DNA of 36,216 bases from Pseudolabrys sp. (GTDB lineage: Bacteria; Pseudomonadota; Alphaproteobacteria; Rhizobiales; Xanthobacteraceae): assembly GCA_030651965.1 (NCBI GenBank), contig JAUSBQ010000163.1, positions 1 through 36,216 of the forward strand. The letters are read 5' to 3'. Both the position numbers and the translations under genes were made by a program. The first letter of the stretch is position 1. Each line of letters begins with the position of its first letter. The notes beneath the pieces are model-generated. The model was not told the DNA's origin. It saw only the letters and a program-made list of their open reading frames with translations, and made no database searches. Shown here piece by piece: positions 18,332 through 27,231 of this stretch.

Positions 18332-18435
18332 GTCATTCCGGGATGCCCCCCTTGGGCCGGGCCCGGAATCCATAACCCCGGTCTGCGAGTATGGATTCCG
18401 GGCTCGCTTCGCTGACGCTCGCGCCCCGGAATGAC
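18332..18435. repeat. nested inverted repeat (GTCATTCCGGG… / CCCGGAATCCATA…TATGGATTCCGGG)
   Basis: Outer arms GTCATTCCGGG / CCCCGGAATGAC; inner perfect 13-bp arms 18362-18374 and 18390-18402. Confidence 0.75.
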
Positions 18436-18437
18436 AA

Positions 18438-19205
18438 ATGACCATCATCACCGACCCCGTGTTCTATGCCCTGGCCATTCCGGCGGTGATCGCGCTCGGG
18501 CTGTCCAAAGGCGGCTTTGCCGGGGTCGGCCAGATGGCGACGCCGATGCTGGCCTTGGTGATGCCGCCGCTGGAGGCCGCCGCCATCTTCCTGCCGATCA
18601 TGATCGTGCAGGACGCCAACGCGGTCTGGGTCTACCGCAAAGACTGGAACAGGCGCGTCGTCGCCATCGTCATCCCCGGTGCGATCGTCGGCATCGGCGC
18701 CGCCTGGCTGCTGGCGGCGTATATTTCGGATGCCGCGGTGCGCATCTTCATCGGCGTAACGACCATCGCCTTCGTCGCCTACAGCGTCATCGGCATGCTG
18801 CGGGTGCCGCGCGAGCCGAAGCAGCCGGGCGTGCCCGCCGGCGTGTTCTGGGGCGCGCTGTCCGGCTTCACCTCGACGATCTGCCAGGCCGGCGGCCCGC
18901 CCTATCAGATGTATGTGCTCGGCCTGAAGCTGCCGAAGATGACCTATGTCGGCACCACCGCTGTGTTCTTCGCCATCGTCAACGCGCTCAAGGTGGTGCC
19001 CTATTTCGCGCTCGGCCAGTTTACCGGGAGCGGCATCGGCACGTCGCTGGTGCTGCTGCCGCTGGCGATCGCCGCCAATTTTCTCGGCTTCTGGCTGGTG
19101 CGGATCACGCCGCAGGAGATCTTCTACAAGATCACGCTCGTCATCATGCTGCTGATTGCCATCGAACTGACGCGCGAGGGCGCCACGGTCTTGCTGCAGC
19201 GCTAG
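18438..19205 (+). CDS. sulfite exporter TauE/SafE family membrane protein
   Basis: 255 aa, multiple TM segments; GLSKGGFAGVGQMATPMLALVMPPLEAAAIFLPIMIVQD; FTSTICQAGGPPYQMYVL. Confidence 0.92.
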   Translation: MTIITDPVFYALAIPAVIALGLSKGGFAGVGQMATPMLALVMPPLEAAAIFLPIMIVQDANAVWVYRKDWNRRVVAIVIPGAIVGIGAAWLLAAYISDAAVRIFIGVTTIAFVAYSVIGMLRVPREPKQPGVPAGVFWGALSGFTSTICQAGGPPYQMYVLGLKLPKMTYVGTTAVFFAIVNALKVVPYFALGQFTGSGIGTSLVLLPLAIAANFLGFWLVRITPQEIFYKITLVIMLLIAIELTREGATVLLQR

Positions 19206-20356
19206 AGCGCGACGATCTGCACTTTCGGCGGCGTCGGCGCCAGCGCCTCGGCGCCGGTCGCTGTGATCAGCATCGGATATTCGAGCCGCATGCCGGCGAC
19301 GCCGGGCTGGTAGAAGTGCGTGCCGAGTGCGATCACCATGCCGGGCGCGAGGATGTCGTCGCTCGCGGCATTCATGAACGGCCGCGTGCGCGCGCAGGTG
19401 CCGAGCCCATGCCCGAACAGCGGCAGGCCGAACTGCCGGCCGATCTCGCTCTTGCCGAACGCCGCCACCGCGCCGGCGGCGCAATCGCGCACCGCCCGCC
19501 CGGGCTTGAGGCTGCCGATCAACGTCGCCGCCGTTTCTTCCCAGCAATCGATGGCGCGGCGCTGCGCATCGTCAGGCGCGCCGTAGAACACCGGGATCGA
19601 TAGATCGCACATGTACAGGTCGATCAGCGGATGCAGATCGATGACCACGAACTCGTTGGCGCGGATTTCGCGGTCGGTGCTCTGCTGGGTGACGCCGCGA
19701 TAGAAGGCGGTGCGTTCGCCGGCGCCGACTTCGGTGCCGCCGGTGACCGACCATGACCAGGTGCTGCCATGGTCGCGGATCGCGGCCTCGACCACGCCGG
19801 CAATGTGGTTCTCGGTCACGCCGGTGCGTACCGCGTCGAGACCGGCGTGGAAGCCCTTGTCGGCGACAATGGCAGCGCGGCGCAGCCGCTCGATTTCGGC
19901 CGGCGACTTGATCAGCATCAGATCGTCGATCAGGCCGACGCCGTTGATGAGCTCCGCCTGCGGGATCGCCGCGGCGAGCGCAAGATATTCGCCCGCCGTC
20001 AGCATGCCGGGCGCCACCTGCGCCGCGCCTGGGTGCGCCAGATCAAGACCGATGCGGCCTTGATCCGCGCCGCGCGCCGCCAGGCGCTTGGCGATCAATT
20101 CAATCAGGCCGGAGCCGGTGAATTCCAGCACCGGATGCGGACAGCCTTCGGCCTTGATGCGCTCGGAATCCATTGCCCAGTAGGCGACTTCGCAGCCGCC
20201 GTCGGCAGTGACGACGACCGCGCCGCGCCACGGCATGAAGGTGCCGCAGAGATAATGCAGCGAGGCCTGCCGCGTGCCGACATAGGCGGAGACGCCGTCG
20301 GCCTTCAGCCGGGCCGCGAGCGCGCGCACGCGCGCGGTGAAATCGATCGGTTGCAT
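19202..20356 (-). CDS. M24-family (Xaa-Pro aminopeptidase-like) protein, possibly with a non-canonical metal site
   Basis: Creatinase-like N-terminus; VIDLHPLIDLYMCDLSIPVF, FGHGLGTCARTRP, GMVIALGTHFY, GMRLEYPMLIT. Confidence 0.85.
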   Translation of the reverse strand: MQPIDFTARVRALAARLKADGVSAYVGTRQASLHYLCGTFMPWRGAVVVTADGGCEVAYWAMDSERIKAEGCPHPVLEFTGSGLIELIAKRLAARGADQGRIGLDLAHPGAAQVAPGMLTAGEYLALAAAIPQAELINGVGLIDDLMLIKSPAEIERLRRAAIVADKGFHAGLDAVRTGVTENHIAGVVEAAIRDHGSTWSWSVTGGTEVGAGERTAFYRGVTQQSTDREIRANEFVVIDLHPLIDLYMCDLSIPVFYGAPDDAQRRAIDCWEETAATLIGSLKPGRAVRDCAAGAVAAFGKSEIGRQFGLPLFGHGLGTCARTRPFMNAASDDILAPGMVIALGTHFYQPGVAGMRLEYPMLITATGAEALAPTPPKVQIVAL

Positions 20357-20362
20357 GGGGGC

Positions 20363-21343
20363 TTACTCGATGGAGAGGTTGGCGCCACGCACGGCGATTG
20401 CCCACTTGGCGGTTTCGCCGTCGATGAACTTGGCGAACTCGGCGGGCGTCGACGCGATCGGTTCGGCCGCCTGATTGATCAAGGTCTTACGCACCTCCGG
20501 ATCGGCCAAGGCCTTGGCGATCGCGCCCTGGAGCTTGTTGGCGATTGCCGGCGGCAGCTTGGCCGGGCCAACGACACCGATCCATCCGGTGGCGCTGTAA
20601 CCGGGCAGACCCGCTTCGGCGACGGTCGGCACGTCGGGGACGACGGGGGACCGCTGTGCGCCGGTGACGGCGAGCGCGCGCAACTTGCCGGCTTTCACCT
20701 GCGGCAAAGCGGTGATCATTGAATCGAACATCACCTGCACATGGTTGCCGATCATGTCGGTCAGGGCCGGCGCGCTGCCTTTATACGGGACCTGCGGCAT
20801 GTCGATGCCGGCCTGATGCACGAACAGTTCGCCGGACAGATGCATCGAGGTGCCGCTGCCGCCGTGGGCGCGGTTGAGCTTGCCCGGGTTGGCCTTGGCG
20901 TAGTCGATGAGTTCTTTCACCGACTTTGCCGGCACCGACGGATTGACGACCAGCAGCAACGGATACTGCACGACCAGCGAAATCGGCGTGAAATCCTTGA
21001 TCGGATCGAACGACAGTTTCTTGTAGAGCGTCTGGTTGATGGCGTGGGTGCCGATCGTGGCCATCAGGATCGTGTAACCGTCCGGCGCGGCGCGCGCGAC
21101 GACGTCGGCGCCGATATTGCCGCCGCCGCCCGGCCGCGCTTCGACCACCACCGGCTGGCCAAGCGTCTCCGACATCTTTTGCGCCAGCAACCGCGTGGTG
21201 ACGTCGGTCGGCCCGCCGGCCGCGGCTGGCACGATGAAGTGAATCGGCTTGTTCGGATAATCCTGGGCCTGCGCGGGCGCGCTGACGAACGCCAAGGCGG
21301 CAACTGCGACGGCGGCAACACTGCGGTGCATTTCAATCCCCAT
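20363..21343 (-). CDS. tripartite tricarboxylate transporter substrate-binding protein (Bug family)
   Basis: Signal peptide; QDYPNKPIHFIVPAAAGGPTDVTTRLLAQKMSETLGQPVVVEARPGGGGNIGADVVARAAPDGYTILMA. Confidence 0.95.
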   Translation of the reverse strand: MGIEMHRSVAAVAVAALAFVSAPAQAQDYPNKPIHFIVPAAAGGPTDVTTRLLAQKMSETLGQPVVVEARPGGGGNIGADVVARAAPDGYTILMATIGTHAINQTLYKKLSFDPIKDFTPISLVVQYPLLLVVNPSVPAKSVKELIDYAKANPGKLNRAHGGSGTSMHLSGELFVHQAGIDMPQVPYKGSAPALTDMIGNHVQVMFDSMITALPQVKAGKLRALAVTGAQRSPVVPDVPTVAEAGLPGYSATGWIGVVGPAKLPPAIANKLQGAIAKALADPEVRKTLINQAAEPIASTPAEFAKFIDGETAKWAIAVRGANLSIE

Positions 21344-21363
21344 CAATTTTAAGACCGGCATCT

Positions 21364-21387
21364 TGTTCGATTATCGAACATATGTTC
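21364..21387. promoter_or_regulatory. predicted IclR-type operator (overlapping palindromes)
   Basis: TGTTCGAT-T-ATCGAACA (21364-21380) and GAACATATGTTC (21376-21387), both perfect, between divergent genes. Confidence 0.65.
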
Positions 21388-21427
21388 AACTGACGCCCAC
21401 ACTTAACACCGCCAAGGAGATTGCACA

Positions 21428-22225
21428 ATGCTGGCCTCGCCTGAGGAAATTGCCGCCTGGCCGTCCGGCAGCGACACGTTCGTCGAATCCTTCGCCAAGG
21501 GGCTGGCCGTTATCGGCGCGTTCGGCGACGGCGGCGGCGCCCTGACGATTTCCGACGTCTCGAGACTGACCGGCCTGCCGCGCGCCGGCGTCCGGCGTCT
21601 GCTGCTGTCGCTGGTGGCGCTGGCGCTGGCGGAAGAGCATGACGGCCGCTTCTCGCTGACGCCGCGCGTGCTGCGGCTCGGCTATGCCTACCTGGCCTCG
21701 CTCAGCCTGCGCGAGATCGCCCAGCCGCTGATCGAAATGCTGGCGCGCGAGTGTGACGAGATCGTCGCCGTCTCGGTGCTCGACGGCGATGAACTGACCT
21801 ATGTGGCGCGCGCCGAACCCTCCAGCGTGCTGCGCCGCAGCCTCACCGTCGGCAGCCGCCTGCCCGTCTTCTGCACCTCAATGGGCCGCGTGCTACTCGC
21901 CGGCCTGACCGACGATCAGGTGCGCACCGTGCTGAGCCAAAGCGCCCGGCCTGCCTACACCCGGCACACCATCACCGACATCGCGGCCTTGTCACGCACG
22001 ATCGCCACAGTGCGCAGCCAGGGCTGGTGCTTTGTCAGCGAGGAGCTCGAACTCGGCGCCTGCGGCCTGGCGGCGCCGATCCGCGACGGCCAGGGCCGCA
22101 CCGTTGCCGCGCTCAACATCAGCACCAATCTGGGCCGGCATTCCGAGAAGCCGTTCATCAAGCAGTTCAAACAGCGCCTGATCGGGCTTGCCGAAAAAAT
22201 CTCCAGCAGCCTGCCCCGCAGTTAA
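21428..22225 (+). CDS. IclR family transcriptional regulator
   Basis: SFAKGLAVIGAFG…LTISDVSRLTGLPRAGVRRLLLSLVALALAE HTH; C-terminal effector domain ITDIAALSRTIATVRSQGWCFVSEELELGACGLAAPI. Confidence 0.95.
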   Translation: MLASPEEIAAWPSGSDTFVESFAKGLAVIGAFGDGGGALTISDVSRLTGLPRAGVRRLLLSLVALALAEEHDGRFSLTPRVLRLGYAYLASLSLREIAQPLIEMLARECDEIVAVSVLDGDELTYVARAEPSSVLRRSLTVGSRLPVFCTSMGRVLLAGLTDDQVRTVLSQSARPAYTRHTITDIAALSRTIATVRSQGWCFVSEELELGACGLAAPIRDGQGRTVAALNISTNLGRHSEKPFIKQFKQRLIGLAEKISSSLPRS

Positions 22226-22285
22226 ATGCCGCGATGACAAGCGCCGCTGAGGCCGGTAGTTTCCCGTCAAAGAGGAAACACCAAG

Positions 22286-23929
22286 ATGGCGAAAACGCCT
22301 GACGACAAGACACCCTACGATACCGATCTCGACCGCAATCCGGCCAATTACCAGCCGCTGACGCCGCTCGGCTTTCTCGAGCGCGCGGCGAGCGTGTTCC
22401 CGGAGCGCACCGCCATCGTCCACGGGACGCTGCGGCGATCCTACGCCAAGTTCTATGCACGCTCGCGGCGTCTTGCCTCGGCGCTGGCCAAGGCCGGCAT
22501 CAAGCGCGGCGACACGGTGACGGTCATGCTGGCCAATACGCCGGCGATGCTCGAATGCCATTACGGCGTGCCGATGACGCAAGGCGTGCTCAACACGCTC
22601 AACACACGGTTAGACGCGGCGATTCTCGCCTTCTCGCTCGACCATGCCGAATCCAAGGTGGTGATCATCGACCGCGAGTTCTCCAAGGTGATGAAGGAGG
22701 CCTTGGCGCTGGCCAAAGTGAAGCCGCTGGTGATCGACTATGACGACCCCGAATATTCAGGTAGCGGCGAACGGCTGGGCACGCTCGACTACGAAGAGTT
22801 CGTCGCCTCCGGCGATCCGGATTTTGCGTGGGCGATGCCGGACGACGAATGGGACGCGATCTGCCTCAATTACACGTCGGGCACCACCGGCGACCCGAAG
22901 GGAGTCGTGTATCACCATCGCGGCGCGCATCTATTGGCGCTCGGCAATATCGTCACCTGCGCCATGGGCAAGCATCCGGTCTATCTGTGGACGCTGCCGA
23001 TGTTTCATTGCAACGGCTGGTGCTTTCCGTGGTCGATCTCGGCGGTGGCCGGCACCCATGTCTGCCTGCGCGCGGTGCGCGCCAAGGCGATGTACGACGC
23101 CATCGCCGACCACAGAGTGACGCATTTGTGCGGCGCGCCGATCGTGATGTCGGTCCTGCTCAATGCCGACCAAGCCGAAAAGCGGCCGCTGCCGCATACC
23201 GTCGAATTCTTCACCGCCGCGGCGCCGCCGCCGGAAGCCGTGCTGGCCGCGATGAAGCAGGCCGGCTTCAATGTCACGCATCTGTACGGCCTGACCGAGT
23301 GCTATGGGCCGGCGGTGGTGAACGACTGGCATCGGGAATGGGACGCGCTGCCTTTGCCCGAACAGGCGGCGAAGAAAGCGCGCCAGGGCGTGCGCTACGG
23401 CGCGCTGGAAGCGCTCGACGTGCGCGACCCCGATACGATGGCGCCGGTTAAGCGCGACGGCGAGAGCATGGGCGAAGTGATGATGCGCGGCAATGTGGTG
23501 ATGAAGGGCTATCTCAAGAACAAGGCCTCGACCGACAAGGCCTTCGCGGGCGGCTGGTTTCACACCGGCGATCTCGGCGTCATCTATCCGGACGGCTATA
23601 TCCAGCTCAAGGACCGCTCCAAGGACATCATCATTTCCGGGGGCGAGAATATTTCGTCGATCGAGGTCGAGGATGCTCTGTACAAGCATCCCGCCGTGAT
23701 GGCGGTCGCGGTCGTCGCCAAGCCCGACGACAAATGGGGCGAGACGCCTTGCGCCTTTATCGAATTGAAGCCCGGCGCGCAGGCGACCGCCGAGGAACTG
23801 ACGCAATGGTGCAAGGCGAACCTCGCCGGCTACAAGGTGCCGCGCACCATCGTGTTCGCGGAAATTCCGAAGACGAGCACGGGGAAGATCCAGAAGTTCA
23901 GGCTGCGGGAGATGGCGAAGGGGGTGTGA
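22286..23929 (+). CDS. AMP-dependent fatty acyl-CoA ligase
   Basis: 547 aa; LNYTSGTTGDPKGVVYHHRGAH; GWFHTGDLGVIYPDGYIQLKDRSKDIIISGGENISSIEVE; KTSTGKIQKF. Confidence 0.94.
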   Translation: MAKTPDDKTPYDTDLDRNPANYQPLTPLGFLERAASVFPERTAIVHGTLRRSYAKFYARSRRLASALAKAGIKRGDTVTVMLANTPAMLECHYGVPMTQGVLNTLNTRLDAAILAFSLDHAESKVVIIDREFSKVMKEALALAKVKPLVIDYDDPEYSGSGERLGTLDYEEFVASGDPDFAWAMPDDEWDAICLNYTSGTTGDPKGVVYHHRGAHLLALGNIVTCAMGKHPVYLWTLPMFHCNGWCFPWSISAVAGTHVCLRAVRAKAMYDAIADHRVTHLCGAPIVMSVLLNADQAEKRPLPHTVEFFTAAAPPPEAVLAAMKQAGFNVTHLYGLTECYGPAVVNDWHREWDALPLPEQAAKKARQGVRYGALEALDVRDPDTMAPVKRDGESMGEVMMRGNVVMKGYLKNKASTDKAFAGGWFHTGDLGVIYPDGYIQLKDRSKDIIISGGENISSIEVEDALYKHPAVMAVAVVAKPDDKWGETPCAFIELKPGAQATAEELTQWCKANLAGYKVPRTIVFAEIPKTSTGKIQKFRLREMAKGV

Positions 23930-23985
23930 GGCAAGATTGCACCGCTTCGATCACGCGATCATCAAGCATTCGCCGTGCGCGGCGT

Positions 23986-24182
23986 TCAAAACGCCTTTGG
24001 CAATCCGGCCTGTCGAAGAATTGCATTGGCTGTGTGCCGGCTGGCAATGCCGACCGGACAGGAAAGTTTCGCTTGGTGATCGGGCTGTGCCAGATTTCGT
24101 GATTACCCTTGCCCTGACGCACAAGAACACAGCCGGCGGCGCGCAGCCTGTCCCGCAAATCACGGTCGAACTGGGGCGCCAT
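23986..24182 (-). pseudogene. HicA-family toxin disrupted by a 1-nt frameshift
   Basis: MAPQFDRDLRDRLRAAGCVLVRQGKGNHEIWHSPITKRNFPV then out of frame; adding one C near 24055 (GTCCGG>GTCCCGG) gives PVGIASRHTANAILRQAGLPKAF*. Confidence 0.78.
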
Positions 24183-24418
24183 CAGGCCACGGCCGGCTCG
24201 GCTTCGCGGAGCGCGGTAATCTGAAGGAATAGCGAAGCGGGATCGACGCCGGGATGGTTGTCGGGCAATAGGTCGAGCGCCATCGCTGATATCTTGTCGA
24301 GCAACAAGTCCAGCGTCGGCGCATCCGCGGCCGCCGGAATATCGTCGCAATGACCGCTCCAGACCGATGCGTCGGCATCCCAGACGGCGGAAATCGTAAA
24401 GATCAGCGGCTTACTCAT
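24182..24418 (-). CDS. DUF1902/HicB-like antitoxin (intact)
   Basis: MSKPLIFTISAVWDADASVWSGHCDDIPAAADAPTLDLLLDKISAMALDLLPDN…; TGATG overlap with downstream hicA. Confidence 0.85.
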   Translation of the reverse strand: MSKPLIFTISAVWDADASVWSGHCDDIPAAADAPTLDLLLDKISAMALDLLPDNHPGVDPASLFLQITALREAEPAVA

Positions 24419-24534
24419 CGAATAGCCCTCACAAATTTATTGTAGCCGAATCGGTGACGCGGGGGAAACGATGATTGCCCATGTGGCCGAACCCAAGCGG
24501 CCACGATACAGTTGGATTTAACCTGAGAATCCCC

Positions 24535-25281
24535 ATGTCCGACATCCTGATTACCGACGACGGCCCGATCCGCACCATCCGGATGAACCGGCTGGAGAAG
24601 AAGAACGCGTTGACGCTCGCCATGTACCAGGCGATGGCGGAGGCGATCGGCACCGCCGCCACCACCACCGCGATCCGCTGCCTGCTGATCGCCGGCGGGC
24701 CGACGGCGTTCTGCGCCGGCAACGATATCGGCGACTTCATGAAGGCGGCGGGCTCCGGCGCGCTTGGGGCACCGATCCTGAATTTCCTTTACGCGCTGGC
24801 GCGCTGCGAGAAGCCGATCGTCGCCGCGGTCAACGGCAACGCCGTCGGCGTCGGCACCACCATGCTGCTGCATTGCGACTATGTCGTCGCCGGCGACGCA
24901 GCGAAACTGTCGACGCCGTTCGTCGGCTTGGGGCTCGTGCCGGAGGCGGCGTCGAGCCTGATCGCGCCGCGGCTGATGGGGCAGGCGCGCGCCTTCGCGC
25001 TGCTGGTGATGGGTCAGCCGCTCACCGCCGACGAGGCCAAGGCCGCCGGCATCGTCAACGCCGTGGCAGCAGCAGCGGAGACCGACGCGCAGGCGCTTGC
25101 CGCCGCCGAAAGGATCGCCGCGCTGCCGCCGCAGGGCGTGCTGGAATCGCGCCGGCTGATGCGCGGATCTCCAGAGGAGATCGTCGCGCGCATCGACGAG
25201 GAAGCCGAGGCCTTCAAGGTGCGGTTGCAGTCGCCCGAGGCGCAGGCCGCGTTCATGGCTTTCATGTCGCGGAAGCGGTAG
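24535..25281 (+). CDS. enoyl-CoA hydratase/isomerase family protein
   Basis: MSDILITDDGPIRTIRMNRLEKKNALT; AFCAGNDIGDF; AVNGNAVGVGTTMLLHCDYVVAG. Confidence 0.93.
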   Translation: MSDILITDDGPIRTIRMNRLEKKNALTLAMYQAMAEAIGTAATTTAIRCLLIAGGPTAFCAGNDIGDFMKAAGSGALGAPILNFLYALARCEKPIVAAVNGNAVGVGTTMLLHCDYVVAGDAAKLSTPFVGLGLVPEAASSLIAPRLMGQARAFALLVMGQPLTADEAKAAGIVNAVAAAAETDAQALAAAERIAALPPQGVLESRRLMRGSPEEIVARIDEEAEAFKVRLQSPEAQAAFMAFMSRKR

Positions 25282-25287
25282 CGAGCC

Positions 25288-25614
25288 CTACCGTCCCATC
25301 AGAGTGTTCGGGCTGAAATAGCGATCGGTGTTATTGCGCTGATCGAACGACTCGCGGCCGCCGAATTGCAGCGTGGTGTTGCCGTTGCGATAGGTCGAGC
25401 GGTCGCTGCTGTCGCCGGTCATGCGCGATTTGGCGCGGTCGGCGGGATCGGTGAATTTGGTGGCGTCGCCGGTGTTGCCGGGCGCTGCATTGTCGATGGT
25501 GAAAGCCTGTGCGCCGGCAGTCGCCAGCATCACGATGGCGGCGGCGCCGGCCAGCCCGGCCAGGGCGCGGCCCGCTCGGGAACGCAGGCGCAGGGGCGAA
25601 TGCGGGAGAACCAT
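25288..25614 (-). CDS. small secreted protein of unknown function
   Basis: Signal peptide (LAGLAGAAAIVMLATAGAQA) then polar tail TIDNAAPGNTGDATKFTDPADRAKSRM…FSPNTLMGR. Confidence 0.65.
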   Translation of the reverse strand: MVLPHSPLRLRSRAGRALAGLAGAAAIVMLATAGAQAFTIDNAAPGNTGDATKFTDPADRAKSRMTGDSSDRSTYRNGNTTLQFGGRESFDQRNNTDRYFSPNTLMGR

Positions 25615-25781
25615 GGCAGCCCTTTCGATCTTGCAGCGCATTGCCGAAGCGAAGCCTGAAAATAAGGCCAGAGCGGGGCTTTGGCAAATGAGGCGCCGGC
25701 GGGCCGCAAAAAGCAAAAGGCCGGCCCGCGCGACGAGGCGCAAGCCGGCATTCTCAAATTCCGAAATTCAGTCTGGCGGGA

Positions 25782-25967
25782 TCAGTGAACGCTGTCGTGC
25801 TCGGAAAGCCGCAGACGTTCGATCTCGTCCTTCAGCAGCAATTTACGCCGTTTGAGTTCCACCACTTCCAGATCGTCGACCGCGGGGTGCGCTTGGCAAT
25901 CGTTTATTTGTTCGTTGAGTGCCCGGTGCTTTTTTTCAAGTTCCGCAAGATGCGATTGCATCGACAT
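25782..25967 (-). CDS. YdcH family protein (DUF465)
   Basis: HLAELEKKHRALNEQINDCQAHPAVDDLEVVELKRRKLLLKDEIERL. Confidence 0.88.
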   Translation of the reverse strand: MSMQSHLAELEKKHRALNEQINDCQAHPAVDDLEVVELKRRKLLLKDEIERLRLSEHDSVH

Positions 25968-26264
25968 GCCGAATGTCTCCTCAATCCTGGTTTCAGATGA
26001 TGTTGGCTCTCTGATTTGGCACGCTCTTAAATGACGCTACATTAAGAACGTAAGTCTACCCCGAAGGGTGCGCAAGGGCGACGGTAAAGCGCGGTTAGCG
26101 AACCTTCAACTTTGGAACCGAAGCCTTTGATCGGCAGGGGTAATTTCACCGGCTTGAAGGCGCCTGTGGAAAACGTGATAATTCGGTCGCTTGCGTCTCC
26201 AGTTACCTCTCAAGGTTCCCCAAGGGTTTTCGATGCTCGGACGTCAAGCAAACAAGCGGTGGCG

Positions 26265-26471
26265 ATGAACGACAACGAAGAAGTCGCCTTGCGCGAGCAA
26301 CTGGCCCGCCTGCAACAGGAGCATCGCGACCTCGACGCCGCGATCGCCGCGCTGGCGACGTCGCCGGGGTCCGACCTGATCCAGGTGCAGCGGCTGAAGA
26401 AGCGCAAGCTGGTGCTGCGCGACAATATCCGGCAGATCGAGGACCAGATCACGCCAGATATTATCGCCTAG
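26265..26471 (+). CDS. YdcH family protein (DUF465), paralog
   Basis: REQLARLQQEHRDLDAAIAALATSPGSDLIQVQRLKKRKLVLRDNIRQIEDQI. Confidence 0.85.
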   Translation: MNDNEEVALREQLARLQQEHRDLDAAIAALATSPGSDLIQVQRLKKRKLVLRDNIRQIEDQITPDIIA

Positions 26472-26474
26472 CCG

Positions 26475-27113
26475 TCAACCCCGCCTGCCCTTCTTGCGCG
26501 CATACATCGCCTTGTCGGCGGCGTCGATGACCGCGGCAACGCCGGCGCCGGGCGACAGCGGCACCGCGCCGGCGCTGGCGCCGACCGATAGCGATGCCGG
26601 GCCGTGATCGGCGCGCACATTGGCGATCAGGGTTTCCAGGTCAGTTGCCTTGGCGGCCGCGCGGTCGGCATCGACGTTCCACATCAGCACGCCGAACTCG
26701 TCGCCGCCGAGCCGCGCCACCACGTCGGAAGCGCGCACATTGGCGCGCAGTCCCGAGGCCACCGCCTTGAGCAGCGCGTCGCCGGCCGCATGGCCGTGCA
26801 GGTCGTTGACCGCCTTGAAGCCGTCGAGGTCGATGAACATCAGCGCCGCGGGCGTACCGTAACGCTGGACATAGGCCAGCGAGCGCGACAGTTCGCGCTC
26901 AAAGCCGCGCCGGTTGAGAATGTCGAGCAGCGGGTCGACGTCGGCGCGGGTTTCCAGTTCCGCGATTTTGCGCTCGGCCTCGGCCAGCGCCTGGCGCAGC
27001 CGCTCGACCTCGGCGACCAGCCGGTCGGCCGGTGCGAGCAGCAAGTCGCGGTCGTCTGCGGGGTCTGCGGTCAAGAGTCCGGCCTTTGGTGAGGGTGGCG
27101 GCGAATCTCCCAC
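26475..27113 (-). CDS. diguanylate cyclase (GGDEF) with coiled-coil N-terminus
   Basis: [10 protein letters not shown] active site with upstream RASD (RxxD I-site); [24 protein letters not shown]. Confidence 0.93.
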   Translation of the reverse strand: MGDSPPPSPKAGLLTADPADDRDLLLAPADRLVAEVERLRQALAEAERKIAELETRADVDPLLDILNRRGFERELSRSLAYVQRYGTPAALMFIDLDGFKAVNDLHGHAAGDALLKAVASGLRANVRASDVVARLGGDEFGVLMWNVDADRAAAKATDLETLIANVRADHGPASLSVGASAGAVPLSPGAGVAAVIDAADKAMYARKKGRRG

Positions 27114-27231
27114 AACTCCTGGAAGTATAGCGCGTTCCCTGCGCAGCTTTCACCTTGCCAGCGGGGGTTCCAGACCTATAATCCGCCGCTTCCTAAAAGC
27201 CCGCCGGGCTGCGGGATTGGGGGAGCAAATC

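Noticed and set aside
18333-19547. 404-aa minus-strand ORF across the TauE gene
   Set aside because: Covers an inverted repeat and two better-supported genes in other frames.
27114-27231. 6S RNA or purine riboswitch upstream of purE
   Set aside because: No recognisable 6S central-bubble architecture or purine-aptamer core seen by eye.
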